DNA of 64,000 nucleotides from Sporolactobacillus vineae DSM 21990 = SL153. Lineage in GTDB: Bacteria; Bacillota; Bacilli; Bacillales; Sporolactobacillaceae. Under the pieces are notes generated by a model. It did no database searches. It was not told the origin of the DNA and saw only the letters and a program-made list of their open reading frames with translations. Every line of letters begins with the position of its first letter. Position 1 is the stretch's first letter. Below, piece by piece: positions 55,292 through 63,018 of this stretch. The position numbers were made by a program, and so were the translations under genes. The stretch spans positions 248,001-312,000 of the forward strand of contig NZ_KB899042.1 in assembly GCF_000377985.1 (NCBI RefSeq), in the 5' to 3' direction.

Positions 55292-55324
55292 TGAATCAAA
55301 AGAAGCAAGGCGGAGGTGCCGTGA

Positions 55325-55774
55325 ATGACAGACTATTTATTCAAAGCGGACGGGCAATGGCACGGATCGTGGGGTGGGGAAGGCTGGATCCGGACGGAAC
55401 ATGTCGACTCAGTGATTTCCGTCGACCGGGCGATGAACGGTTCGGGAACCGGGGCAAATCCTGATGAACTCCTGCTCAGTGCGCTGTCCTCCTGCTTTAT
55501 GATGACCCTCGGCATTCGGCTGGACAAGGAAAAGATCGCTTACAGCACGATGTCCATCCATTCCGAAGGGACAGTCACCAATCGGAACGGCCTTCATTTC
55601 AATCAGGTGAACCATTATCCGGTAATCACCGTGTCCGGACCGCTGACACAACAGCTCCGTCAGCAGTTGAACGATGCCGTCAGACAGGCGGAAAAAGACT
55701 GCATGATCGCCAAGGCTGTTTATGGTAATGTGGCCATCCAGGTAACCCCAGTCTTTAAGGAAAGCCGCCCCTAA
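55325..55774 (+). CDS. OsmC-family protein (peroxide-type thiol protein)
   Basis: A 149-residue OsmC/Ohr-superfamily protein. The two cysteines of the family are seen in LLSALSSCFMMTLGIRL and AEKDCMIAKAVYGNV. This is the pattern of osmotically inducible or YhfA-like members that reduce organic peroxides, although substrate is uncertain. GGAGGTG precedes the ATG and a promoter is visible upstream. Monocistronic. Confidence 0.88.
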   Translation: MTDYLFKADGQWHGSWGGEGWIRTEHVDSVISVDRAMNGSGTGANPDELLLSALSSCFMMTLGIRLDKEKIAYSTMSIHSEGTVTNRNGLHFNQVNHYPVITVSGPLTQQLRQQLNDAVRQAEKDCMIAKAVYGNVAIQVTPVFKESRP

Positions 55775-55777
55775 CCG

Positions 55778-55816
55778 GAGAAATCGTGAGGGATTGAAGT
55801 TCCCTCACGATTTCTC
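55778..55816. terminator. Hairpin between the OsmC gene and the DUF948 gene
   Basis: A 16-bp perfect inverted repeat (55778-55793 with 55801-55816) and a 7-nt loop between convergent genes; the right arm lies inside the end of the DUF948 gene, and no T-run follows. Confidence 0.5.
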
Positions 55817-56122
55817 TGCCCTGATGACGGTGATCGATTTATGGATGTTGCCCTGTACCGTATGGACCACTTGCTGAGCCGATTTTGCGGCATTCTGAAC
55901 TTTTTCCTTTTTATGAAAAAAATCCATCTGCAGCGATGAAAAATTCTGTGTCAGTAAATTTTTTTCATCATTAATTCTTTCAGACTGCCGGCGGATTTTT
56001 TCACCCGTGACTGAGATTCGCTCAAGTGTTCCGCTCATTCGTTTCGCAGTACGCAGAAACGACACCGAAAAGCCGATCAGGGCAGCAACGATAAGCGCCA
56101 GGCTCAGGTAGACAAGAATCAT
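55805..56122 (-). CDS. DUF948-type membrane protein (YoxC-like)
   Basis: A 105-residue protein with an N-terminal membrane helix (ILVYLSLALIVAALIGFSVSFL) and a long helical, coiled-coil-like tail (MSGTLERISVTGEKIRRQSERINDEKNLLTQNFSSLQMDFFHKKEKVQNAAKSAQQVVHTVQ), as in DUF948/YoxC proteins, whose role is unknown; related proteins accompany general-stress genes. A GGGAAGG site precedes the ATG. Confidence 0.75.
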   Translation of the reverse strand: MILVYLSLALIVAALIGFSVSFLRTAKRMSGTLERISVTGEKIRRQSERINDEKNLLTQNFSSLQMDFFHKKEKVQNAAKSAQQVVHTVQGNIHKSITVIRAEKS

Positions 56123-56397
56123 TCGCTTGACCTTCCCTTCGTGATCATGCCAAAGTCAATACTTCATTTATCATACCCCAAATCAAAAAAAGTTCCTATC
56201 TCCGCTGCTTTAAATTGGCGCACCGTGAAAGGGACGGGCCATGTCCCACTGAGTAGGAGCCGGAGCCATTATTTGCTATACTAGCTGTACACGATAAAAA
56301 TGAAAGCAGGCAAAAGCAACAATCGGTTTGAAAAAGGATAAGCAGATCGATCTGGTCTGAGGTCGTGCGATCCGGCCGGCTTTTGCTGTTTACTTAA

Positions 56398-57168
<771 letters not shown>

Positions 57169-57185
57169 GCCACGGGTCAGTCTGT

Positions 57186-57239
57186 AAAAAAAGCTGTTCC
57201 TGCAGCTTGTTAAACCAGGCATCAAAACAGCTCTTTTTT
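57186..57239. terminator. Bidirectional terminator after fabL and sodC
   Basis: AAAAAAGCTGTT and AACAGCTCTTTTTT form the outer stem of a long hairpin, with T-run right and A-run left, between convergent genes. Confidence 0.75.
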
Positions 57240-57796
57240 CAGCGGATCACGCCGCACAATATTCTTTTCCCGGAATTTCCTGCCGGATCCGTGTGCTGAT
57301 CATCTCCGTATTCATGAATGATCAGCGCTGATCCGTCCGCATCCCTGAGGGAATTGACCTGCCCCTTAACCAACGTCACGCGCGGGTTAAAGAGCACAGT
57401 ATCGACGTTCCCATGCCGGTCGACAAAGATATTGGCCATATCCCCGGCATGCGGGCCATATGGACTGTTCAATCCATGCTTTTTCTGTTCCGGATTGAAG
57501 TGTGCGCCCGATGTCATAAAATCAGGCGGAGTACATACGCCGCTTTCATGAAAATGGATCGCATGAATCCCTGGTTTCAGGCCTTCCGCCCGGAGCGCAA
57601 TCCGGACGCCGCGCGGGGTTTCGGTCAGTACTGCTTCGCCCATCTCTTCATTATTCGCGTTGATCAGCGGAACAATAAGCCTCGGTGACTGACTGCTTTC
57701 TTTGGCATTTACCGCCGTTACCGTGTGATGCTCATAGAAAACCACCGTCAGCGCCAGCAAGAGGCACAAAGGGTAAATCAATTTTCTCAGATGCAC
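57239..57796 (-). CDS. sodC: Cu/Zn superoxide dismutase-like protein SodC
   Basis: A 185-residue exported protein with an N-terminal hydrophobic signal anchor (LRKLIYPLCLLLALTVVFYE) and a SodC fold. Metal ligands are complete to the eye: His-x-His in HAIHFHESG, His in GAHFNP, His in KKHGLN, His and Asp in PHAGD, and His in LIIHEYGDD. The disulfide cysteines are C in GVCTPP and in RILCGV. B. subtilis YojM lacks one copper ligand, whereas this one appears fully competent. The GTG at 57796 has AGGAG ten bases upstream. Likely protects the envelope from superoxide. Confidence 0.88.
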   Translation of the reverse strand: MHLRKLIYPLCLLLALTVVFYEHHTVTAVNAKESSQSPRLIVPLINANNEEMGEAVLTETPRGVRIALRAEGLKPGIHAIHFHESGVCTPPDFMTSGAHFNPEQKKHGLNSPYGPHAGDMANIFVDRHGNVDTVLFNPRVTLVKGQVNSLRDADGSALIIHEYGDDQHTDPAGNSGKRILCGVIR

Positions 57797-57925
57797 AGGA
57801 ATCACTCTCCTGCCTACTAGCTTGCACGCTGAACGGATTTTTACTCATTTTTAATCATTTTTGCGGGATCCGGAGAAATGAAAAAACACTCCACCGTGAG
57901 GTTAAGGAAGGAAGACACTTCATTG

Positions 57926-58405
57926 ATGAAAACATTGCAGGAATTTAAAAAGTTTATTGCCCGCGGAAATGTCATGGACCTGGCGATTGCCGTCATTATC
58001 GGTGCTGCTTTCGGCCAGATCGTCAATTCGCTTGTCAAAGATATTGTGATGCCGCCGATCGGACTGCTTCTTGGAAAAGTAGATTTCAGCAGTCTCTATA
58101 TCAATCTCTCCGGAAAATCATATAGCAGCCTTTCTGCCGCTCAGAAGGCCGGGGCCGCGACGATCAATTACGGAATGTTTATTAATACCGTCATCAATTT
58201 TCTGGTTATTTCACTGGTGATCTTCTTCGCGGTAAAACTGTTAAATAAAACCACCCTGCACCAGCAGCCCGCACCGGCGCCGGCGACAAAAGAGTGCCCT
58301 TTTTGTTTCACCGCAATACCGCTGAAAGCCAAACGATGTCCGCATTGCACTTCAGAACTCCCGGATCAGGATGGAGCATCTCAAGCCCGGTCCACTGATG
58401 TCTGA
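57926..58405 (+). CDS. mscL: Large-conductance mechanosensitive channel MscL with zinc-ribbon tail
   Basis: A 159-residue channel. The N-terminus [50 protein letters not shown] and the second helix ([23 protein letters not shown]) are typical of MscL, which opens on hypo-osmotic shock. After residue about 125 comes an unusual tail with [18 protein letters not shown], a CxxC-x12-CxxC zinc-ribbon. Usual MscL is about 130-150 residues and ends in a helical bundle. The ATG at 57926 has AAGGAAGG upstream. Single gene. Confidence 0.9.
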   Translation: MKTLQEFKKFIARGNVMDLAIAVIIGAAFGQIVNSLVKDIVMPPIGLLLGKVDFSSLYINLSGKSYSSLSAAQKAGAATINYGMFINTVINFLVISLVIFFAVKLLNKTTLHQQPAPAPATKECPFCFTAIPLKAKRCPHCTSELPDQDGASQARSTDV

Positions 58406-58422
58406 AGAAGAAGGCTGACGAT

Positions 58423-58911
58423 TTACTCGATTTTGACGGTCAGCGGACTGATTTGTCGTTTAATAACCGTATCTCCATCGAAATAGCAATGATACTCTTT
58501 CGGAGCATTGTCCCTTTGAAGCACTTCTCTCATAAAGCAGCGAAGTGTGGGCACTGTTCCGAAATTTTTTTCTGACAGCAGCCACGCTTCAGTCTTCCAC
58601 TCGAGAACGCCTTCCCGGGTTCTTTTCGGTGTTGCAAGCGCCCGGATATCTCCTGCATTGACGATAAACAGGTACATCCCTTGCCGTGCTTCACCATCCG
58701 CATGCCAGGTCACAATTCCCCGGAAGACAGGATTCACTGCCTGCAGTCCCGTTTCTTCACGAATTTCTCTGATGACGCAGGCTGTGGCCGTCTCGCCGGG
58801 TTCAAGCTTTCCGCCGATGCCGTTCCATGCCCCCTGCCATGGACTTTTCTCGCGGTTAATCATCAGAAATTTGTCGTTCTTGCGAATCAGCGCCAGCGTA
58901 TAGCGAAGCAT
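58423..58911 (-). CDS. Nudix hydrolase (YtkD/MutT-like)
   Basis: A 162-residue Nudix protein. The Nudix box is complete: GGKLEPGETATACVIREIREETGL (GX5EX7REUXEEXGU), preceded by MLRYTLALIRKNDKFLMINREKSPWQGAWNGIGG. Substrate is unknown: possibly 8-oxo-dGTP or another nucleoside diphosphate derivative. AGGAGGAG precedes the ATG at 58911. Its gene ends 18 bases from the mscL stop in convergent orientation. Confidence 0.9.
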   Translation of the reverse strand: MLRYTLALIRKNDKFLMINREKSPWQGAWNGIGGKLEPGETATACVIREIREETGLQAVNPVFRGIVTWHADGEARQGMYLFIVNAGDIRALATPKRTREGVLEWKTEAWLLSEKNFGTVPTLRCFMREVLQRDNAPKEYHCYFDGDTVIKRQISPLTVKIE

Positions 58912-59038
58912 CAGCAGACTCCTCCTGTTCCGGTCTTTCTTATACGTCCTCTTCACGAAAACACAGTTCCATTATAACAAAATTGTGACGGATAACTGAG
59001 ATTGAAGAAACAATTTTCCGAAGACTGAAAAAAATCTG

Positions 59039-59088
59039 TTGACGGAACGTTTGTTTGCCTGATAATATTGATTCAGGAACATATGTTC
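59039..59088 (+). promoter_or_regulatory. Promoter and LexA (SOS) box upstream of the YdbC/PC4 gene
   Basis: TTGACG (59039-59044) and TAATAT (59063-59068) form a promoter with 18-base spacing (a shifted GATAAT gives 16). Directly downstream lies GAAC-ATAT-GTTC (59077-59088), the same palindrome as in front of addB, with the same CAG before it. Confidence 0.65.
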
Positions 59089-59112
59089 AATAACTCAACG
59101 AGGTGATTTTTC

Positions 59113-59391
59113 ATGGCACAGGAAAAAACTGAATTGCGTTTCAGCATCGTCCGGCATTTTGGCGTCATCGCCCGGGATCAGGGGGGCTGGACAAAGGAAT
59201 TGAATCTGGTCAGCTGGAACGGACGCGATGCGAAATACGATATTCGCAGCTGGGCTCCGGACAAGAAGAAAATGAGACGCGGCATCACCCTTTCCGGCGT
59301 GGAATGTGAATCGCTGCGAACACTCCTGAACACCCGTTTTCCCCAGTCGACGCCATCCGCAGCTTCTTCCGTTTCACCATCCGGAAACTGA
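59113..59391 (+). CDS. PC4/YdbC-type single-stranded nucleic-acid-binding protein
   Basis: A 92-residue protein. The segment LRFSIVRHFGVIARDQGGWTKELNLVSWNGRDAKYDIRSWAPDKKKMRRGITLSGVECESLRTLL matches the YdbC/PC4-like fold of bacteria, which binds single-stranded DNA or RNA. GAGGTG precedes the ATG, and a promoter overlapped by a LexA-type box suggests SOS induction. In the family the function is loosely described; a role in DNA repair or transcription is an inference. Confidence 0.82.
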   Translation: MAQEKTELRFSIVRHFGVIARDQGGWTKELNLVSWNGRDAKYDIRSWAPDKKKMRRGITLSGVECESLRTLLNTRFPQSTPSAASSVSPSGN

Positions 59392-59518
59392 TTCTCCATC
59401 ACTTATTTCTGGATTTAAATGTTCATTTAAGGTATCCCGCAGCGCTCCGTTCGCATGACTCAGTACTTCACCATCTGCGTCTTTCTACTTCATCAACATC
59501 AACCCAGAACTTCCCGTA

Positions 59519-59547
59519 TTGACAGTATCCCTTGATTTTCTTACACT
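59519..59547 (+). promoter_or_regulatory. menA promoter
   Basis: TTGACA (59519-59524) and TACACT (59542-59547) are spaced by 17 bases, about 100 bases before the menA start codon. Confidence 0.65.
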
Positions 59548-59645
59548 AAGAATGACTTTTTGTCGAATTCGTGACACAGCGTACTGATTTCTTCGACCGT
59601 AGTCTTCTAATCTAGATATCTGTCAATTCGGAAAGAGGCATCAAA

Positions 59646-60560
59646 ATGGCTGATTTGGTAATTAAAAAAAATACAGGTTTCAAAAAATGGTGGACCATGC
59701 TTCGTCCGCATACACTGACCGCTTCTTTTGTTCCCGTGGCACTCGGGACGGCGCTGGTTCTGCCAATCAAGCAATTGAATTTTCTCCTGTTTGCTGCAAT
59801 GCTGGTCGCGTCCATGCTGATTCAGATCGCCACGAATCTGTTCAACGAATATTATGATTTTAAGAGAGGGCTTGACACCAGGGAATCGGTAGGCATCGGC
59901 GGCAGCATCGTCCGGGACGGATTCCACCCGAAAACAATCCTGAATCTCGCCTGGACACTGTGCATCATCGCTGCATTGATCGGTGTTTATATCTGTTCGA
60001 TGAGCAACTGGTGGATCGCACTGGCAGGATCGATATGTATCGCTGCAGGCTACCTGTACTCGGGCGGACCTTATCCGATTTCATACACTCCGTTCGGTGA
60101 ATTGATGTCCGGTCTTTTTATGGGCGTATTCATCATCTGGATCTCCTTCTTTATTCAGACGGATACACTGACGGTCAATGCCGTTCTGATATCCGTGCCG
60201 ATCGGCATCCTCGTCGGCGGCATCAACCTGGCAAACAACATCCGTGATCTGGACGGCGATAAGGCAAAGGGCCGGAAAACACTGCCGATCCTGCTCGGCA
60301 GACAAGGAGCCATTAATCTGCTTGCTTTCCTTTTCTTCTTCTCCTATCTCTGGATTCTCGGACTGATGCTTTTCCATGTGGATTCCGTCTGGCTTCTGAT
60401 CGTTTTTGCCAGTATGCCTAAAGCCTTGCAGGCAACGCGGCTGTTTCGTGGAAAAACACTGTCTGTCCAGCTCATGCCGGCGATGAAGGCCACTGCCCAG
60501 ATGCAGACGCTGTTCGGGCTGCTCCTGTCGATCGGTTTTGTACTTGATTATTTCATTTAA
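59646..60560 (+). CDS. menA: 1,4-dihydroxy-2-naphthoate polyprenyltransferase MenA
   Basis: A 304-residue UbiA-superfamily prenyltransferase with about nine membrane helices. The first aspartate-rich motif is NLFNEYYDFKRGLD and the second NNIRDLDGDKAKGRKTLPILLG. Residues MLRPHTLTASFVPVALGTAL are the usual MenA start. It joins a polyprenyl chain to DHNA in menaquinone synthesis, implying a menaquinone-based electron chain. Other men genes are not in the window. A terminator follows at 60582-60612. Confidence 0.92.
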   Translation: MADLVIKKNTGFKKWWTMLRPHTLTASFVPVALGTALVLPIKQLNFLLFAAMLVASMLIQIATNLFNEYYDFKRGLDTRESVGIGGSIVRDGFHPKTILNLAWTLCIIAALIGVYICSMSNWWIALAGSICIAAGYLYSGGPYPISYTPFGELMSGLFMGVFIIWISFFIQTDTLTVNAVLISVPIGILVGGINLANNIRDLDGDKAKGRKTLPILLGRQGAINLLAFLFFFSYLWILGLMLFHVDSVWLLIVFASMPKALQATRLFRGKTLSVQLMPAMKATAQMQTLFGLLLSIGFVLDYFI

Positions 60561-60581
60561 TCGTCAGTCGCATCAGGCAGG

Positions 60582-60612
60582 TACACTCTCTTCGTTAGAG
60601 AGTGTATTTTTT
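60582..60612 (+). terminator. Intrinsic terminator after menA
   Basis: TACACTCTCT/AGAGAGTGTA, 10-bp stem with a 5-nt loop and a run of six T residues. Confidence 0.9.
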
Positions 60613-60632
60613 CTGTTTCCAGTGAATTTCTA

Positions 60633-60661
60633 TTGAACAAATGAATTCGACCGTCTATAAT
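60633..60661 (+). promoter_or_regulatory. Promoter of the FMN riboswitch/ribU transcript
   Basis: TTGAAC (60633-60638) and TATAAT (60656-60661) are spaced by exactly 17 bases, just upstream of the riboswitch. Confidence 0.75.
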
Positions 60662-60685
60662 AAAGCTGTGAATTAAATAACTTAT

Positions 60686-60807
60686 TTCCTTCAGGGCAGG
60701 GTGTAATTCCCGACCGGCGGTATTGGCGCAAGCCAGAGTCCGCGAGCCGAAAGGTTGATCCGGTATCGAAGCCGGAACCGACAGTAAAGTCTGGATGAAA
60801 GAAGGAT
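60686..60807 (+). ncRNA. FMN riboswitch (RFN element)
   Basis: The conserved RFN blocks are present in order: AGGGCAGGGTG-AATTCCCGACCGGCGG, AGTCCGCGAGCC, GAACCGACAGT-AAGTCTGGATG and AAGAAGGAT; the closing P1 stem pairs CCTTC (60688-60692) with GAAGG (60801-60805). It binds FMN and controls the ribU gene at 61022, probably by the terminator at 60897-60933. Confidence 0.96.
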
Positions 60808-60896
60808 AATGCTGCGGCGTTTTTTACGTGAGCGTTTTTGTGTGGCGTCAGGAAACTGATGGTATTTCCGTGTGCAGCATTCCGTTTAGCAAATCA

Positions 60897-60933
60897 GCCC
60901 AAAAGGAAAAATTCCTTTTGGGCTTTTCTTTTC
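60897..60933 (+). terminator. Riboswitch-controlled terminator upstream of ribU
   Basis: GCCCAAAAGGAA (60897-60908) pairs with TTCCTTTTGGGC (60912-60923), a 12-bp stem with a 3-nt loop, then TTTTCTTTT. It lies about 90 bases downstream of the FMN aptamer and 90 before ribU, as expected for FMN-dependent termination. Confidence 0.88.
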
Positions 60934-61021
60934 GGGAAAACACGGAGCATTTCTTTCATTACATGTCACAACGCAAATCACCCGGCATTATCCCCAAAAC
61001 TATATCATTGGGGTGGTTGTC

Positions 61022-61630
61022 ATGTCTCGTTCTTCATTGAAGAAAATGATTTTAATTTCACTGTTGTCGGCGCTTGGCTATCTGATCATGCTGATTGCTT
61101 TCCCGGTTCCGATGCTGCCGGGGTTCCTCACGCTGGACTTCAGTGATCTGCCGGCACTGATCGGCGCACTGATTCTCGGACCGGCTGCCGGCATCATTAT
61201 CGAAGCGATTAAAAATATATTGCACGTCCTTATTTCCGGATCATTGACCGTAGTACCGGTCGGCGAAATGGCTAACTTTGTCGCCGGTTCGATCCTGATC
61301 CTTGTTTCCTGGCTCTTCTATCACCGGAAACGGACACTTGTATCCCTGGCCGTCGGTATGTCTGTAGCAACGGTGGCCATGACGGCAATCATGTCTGTTG
61401 CCAACTACTATCTGATCTTCCCTGGCTACGCCATGTTTCTCGGTTTCAGCATCGATCAGGCGGTGGCTGCTTCTCAATACGCCAATCACGGGATCCGCAG
61501 TCTGCTGACCCTGATCGTCTACGGTGTGATGCCGTTTAATATTCTTAAAGGCATCGCGCTGACGATCCTTATGATCCCGGTATTTGCTCGCCTGCGTAAT
61601 TTCATCGAAAGCAGACGCCAGCTCATCTGA
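61022..61630 (+). CDS. ribU: Riboflavin ECF transporter S component RibU
   Basis: A 202-residue membrane protein with about six helices, the RibU family of substrate-binding subunits for the shared energy-coupling factor. Family motifs are the segment VPMLPGFLTLDFSDLPALIGALILGPAAGIIIEAIKNILHVL and VGEMANFVAGSILIL. The FMN riboswitch upstream confirms riboflavin as substrate. The ATG at 61022 has GGGGTGG upstream; a GTG at 61013 is possible. The ATPase and T components (EcfAA'T) are not in the window. Confidence 0.93.
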   Translation: MSRSSLKKMILISLLSALGYLIMLIAFPVPMLPGFLTLDFSDLPALIGALILGPAAGIIIEAIKNILHVLISGSLTVVPVGEMANFVAGSILILVSWLFYHRKRTLVSLAVGMSVATVAMTAIMSVANYYLIFPGYAMFLGFSIDQAVAASQYANHGIRSLLTLIVYGVMPFNILKGIALTILMIPVFARLRNFIESRRQLI

Positions 61631-61655
61631 ATAAGTGAAAAGTCTTAATCAATAC

Positions 61656-61691
61656 AGCTTGTCGGTTCATGATTGTCTGAACTGACAAGCT
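61656..61691. other. Hairpin after ribU without a T-run
   Basis: AGCTTGTC (61656-61663) pairs with GACAAGCT (61684-61691), enclosing GTTCA/TGAAC. It precedes the proper terminator by 12 bases and has no T-run on the plus strand. Confidence 0.4.
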
Positions 61692-61703
61692 CTAAAAAAT
61701 CAA

Positions 61704-61749
61704 AAATCCCGCCGGAGCCTCAATAAACTTCCGGCGGGATTTCTTTTTC
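61704..61749. terminator. Bidirectional terminator, ribU and YjcZ-type gene
   Basis: AAATCCCGCCGGA (61704-61716) pairs with TCCGGCGGGATTT (61730-61742), 13 bp, followed by CTTTTT on the plus strand and preceded by an A-rich stretch for the opposite gene. Confidence 0.9.
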
Positions 61750-61775
61750 ACCAGATTACGTCCGGCCTGCCTGAA

Positions 61776-61868
61776 TTAATAGACGAAAGCAGTGCCTACA
61801 ATAATCAGTAAAATGAACAGAACAACGATTAACGCAAAGCTGCTGCTGTGGTTATAAGCTGCACCCAT
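61776..61868 (-). CDS. YjcZ-family sporulation protein, 30 residues
   Basis: A 30-codon frame from ATG at 61868: MGAAYNHSSSFALIVVLFIL then a hydrophobic end LIIVGTAFVY. The polar Gly/Ser-rich start followed by one hydrophobic helix is the signature of the YjcZ family of tiny spore-associated proteins (for example YjcZ/YuzJ types). GGGTG is found about eight bases upstream. Its presence supports a spore-forming host. It faces a terminator at 61704-61742. Confidence 0.8.
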   Translation of the reverse strand: MGAAYNHSSSFALIVVLFILLIIVGTAFVY

Positions 61869-61989
61869 ATCGTCACCCGCCCCTTCACCAGTAGTTTGAA
61901 CGGTCTATTCCGCCCAACACTGCATCCTATGCAAATCAGGCAGATCGGTGTGGGCGATTTGCGGACTTGCGAAATGACAAAACTGTAAT

Positions 61990-62505
61990 TTAACGCTCCC
62001 AGGGCTTGTCCAGTGTCAGCTTCGACGCAAAATCCTTTGTGTTATTTTTTCGTTCTTTTCTGTGAAGATAGCGCTTTTCTGCCGACTCATACAGTGCCTT
62101 CTCCTCTTCACTTTCGGGGATCACTTTCGGTACCGGCTGCGCTTTACCATCTTCTCCGATCGCGACAAATGTCAGAAAAGATGTGGTACACAGCTGCCTT
62201 TCACCCGTCAGCAGATCCTCCGTCACAATCTTTACGAACACTTCCATAGAAGTCCGGTGTGTCCAGGTCACCATGGCTTCCAGACAAACTGAGGAACCTG
62301 CCTTGATCGGCACCAGAAAATCAACGGAATCGATCGATGCAGTGACCACATTCTGGCGTGCATGCCGCATGGCCGCAATCGCTCCGATATTATCGACATA
62401 CATCATGAGTTTCCCGCCGAAAAAGGTTCCGTGATTATTCGTATCATTAGGTAAAACATGTATCGAAGTTACTGAACGGGATTCACTGATTTTTTTCGCT
62501 TCCAC
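61990..62505 (-). CDS. Hotdog-fold acyl-CoA thioesterase (YkhA-like)
   Basis: A 171-residue hotdog protein: VLPNDTNNHGTFFGGKLMMYVDNIGAIAAMRHARQNVVTASIDSVDFLVPIKAGSSVCLEAMVTWTHRTSMEVFVKIVTEDLLTGERQLCTTSFLTFVAI matches the YkhA/BACH-type acyl-CoA thioesterases, which hydrolyse medium to long acyl-CoAs. The catalytic Asn/Asp region is in NHGTFFGG. The start is a GTG at 62505 with GGAG eight bases upstream; another GTG at 62514 is possible. Directly upstream lies the tandem repeat array. Confidence 0.87.
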   Translation of the reverse strand: MEAKKISESRSVTSIHVLPNDTNNHGTFFGGKLMMYVDNIGAIAAMRHARQNVVTASIDSVDFLVPIKAGSSVCLEAMVTWTHRTSMEVFVKIVTEDLLTGERQLCTTSFLTFVAIGEDGKAQPVPKVIPESEEEKALYESAEKRYLHRKERKNNTKDFASKLTLDKPWER

Positions 62506-62640
62506 TTTTCTCACTCCAGTTATTTGACGTCATCCATGACGCTATTCCTTTAACATCATAAATCAAAATCGAAGATACAGCCAAACAAGAATCACTCCGA
62601 ATTTAACTTTTTTAGTATCCCTTTAACCCATTCCGAACAG

Positions 62641-62760
62641 AATATATCGCCGTTCAGCGGAATATATCGCCGCTCGTGAAAAAATATCGCCCTTCAGCGG
62701 AATATATCGACCTTCGTTAAAATATATCGCCGTTCAGCAGAGTATATCGTCATTCACGAC
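62641..62760. repeat. Tandem array of 20-bp units (40-bp higher-order period)
   Basis: Six consecutive units of exactly 20 bp share the core ATATCG at fixed phase: AATATATCGCCGTTCAGCGG (62641), AATATATCGCCGCTCGTGAA (62661), AAAATATCGCCCTTCAGCGG (62681), AATATATCGACCTTCGTTAA (62701), AATATATCGCCGTTCAGCAG (62721), AGTATATCGTCATTCACGAC (62741). Odd and even units form two subtypes, giving a 40-bp period three times. There are no spacers. It lies in the 500-bp gap between a thioesterase gene and a cell-wall gene, with no ORF. Confidence 0.9.
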
Positions 62761-62900
62761 AATAGAGAATAATGGATTAGGAGCTAACGAAATAATCAGT
62801 TAACCTTTTTTCGTAAAAGCTGAAAATGTGCCGATTTATGAAAAAATTACACAAAAAATGTCCAAATTTATCTTGACAAATTCATTTTATCAGATCTCAT

Positions 62901-62917
62901 TGTTACATAACTGTAAT
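62901..62917 (+). promoter_or_regulatory. WalR (YycF) box upstream of the 3D-domain gene
   Basis: TGTTAC-ATAAC-TGTAAT at 62901-62917 fits the WalR consensus TGTWAH-N5-TGTWAH exactly. A TACAAT -10 candidate at 62950-62955 lacks a good -35; the box ends 32 bases upstream of it, a plausible activator position. Confidence 0.7.
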
Positions 62918-63018
62918 GCCCCTTCAACATGGCTGAGATATTTAACACTTACAATGATCGTTGGATCCAAAATAACTGTTTTTGGTATTTTGGCCATCTT
63001 AAGGAGGTTTTTCCCTAT

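Noticed and set aside
62641-62760. Possible CRISPR array
   Set aside because: Units are contiguous with no unique spacers and unit sequences diverge; no cas genes are present.
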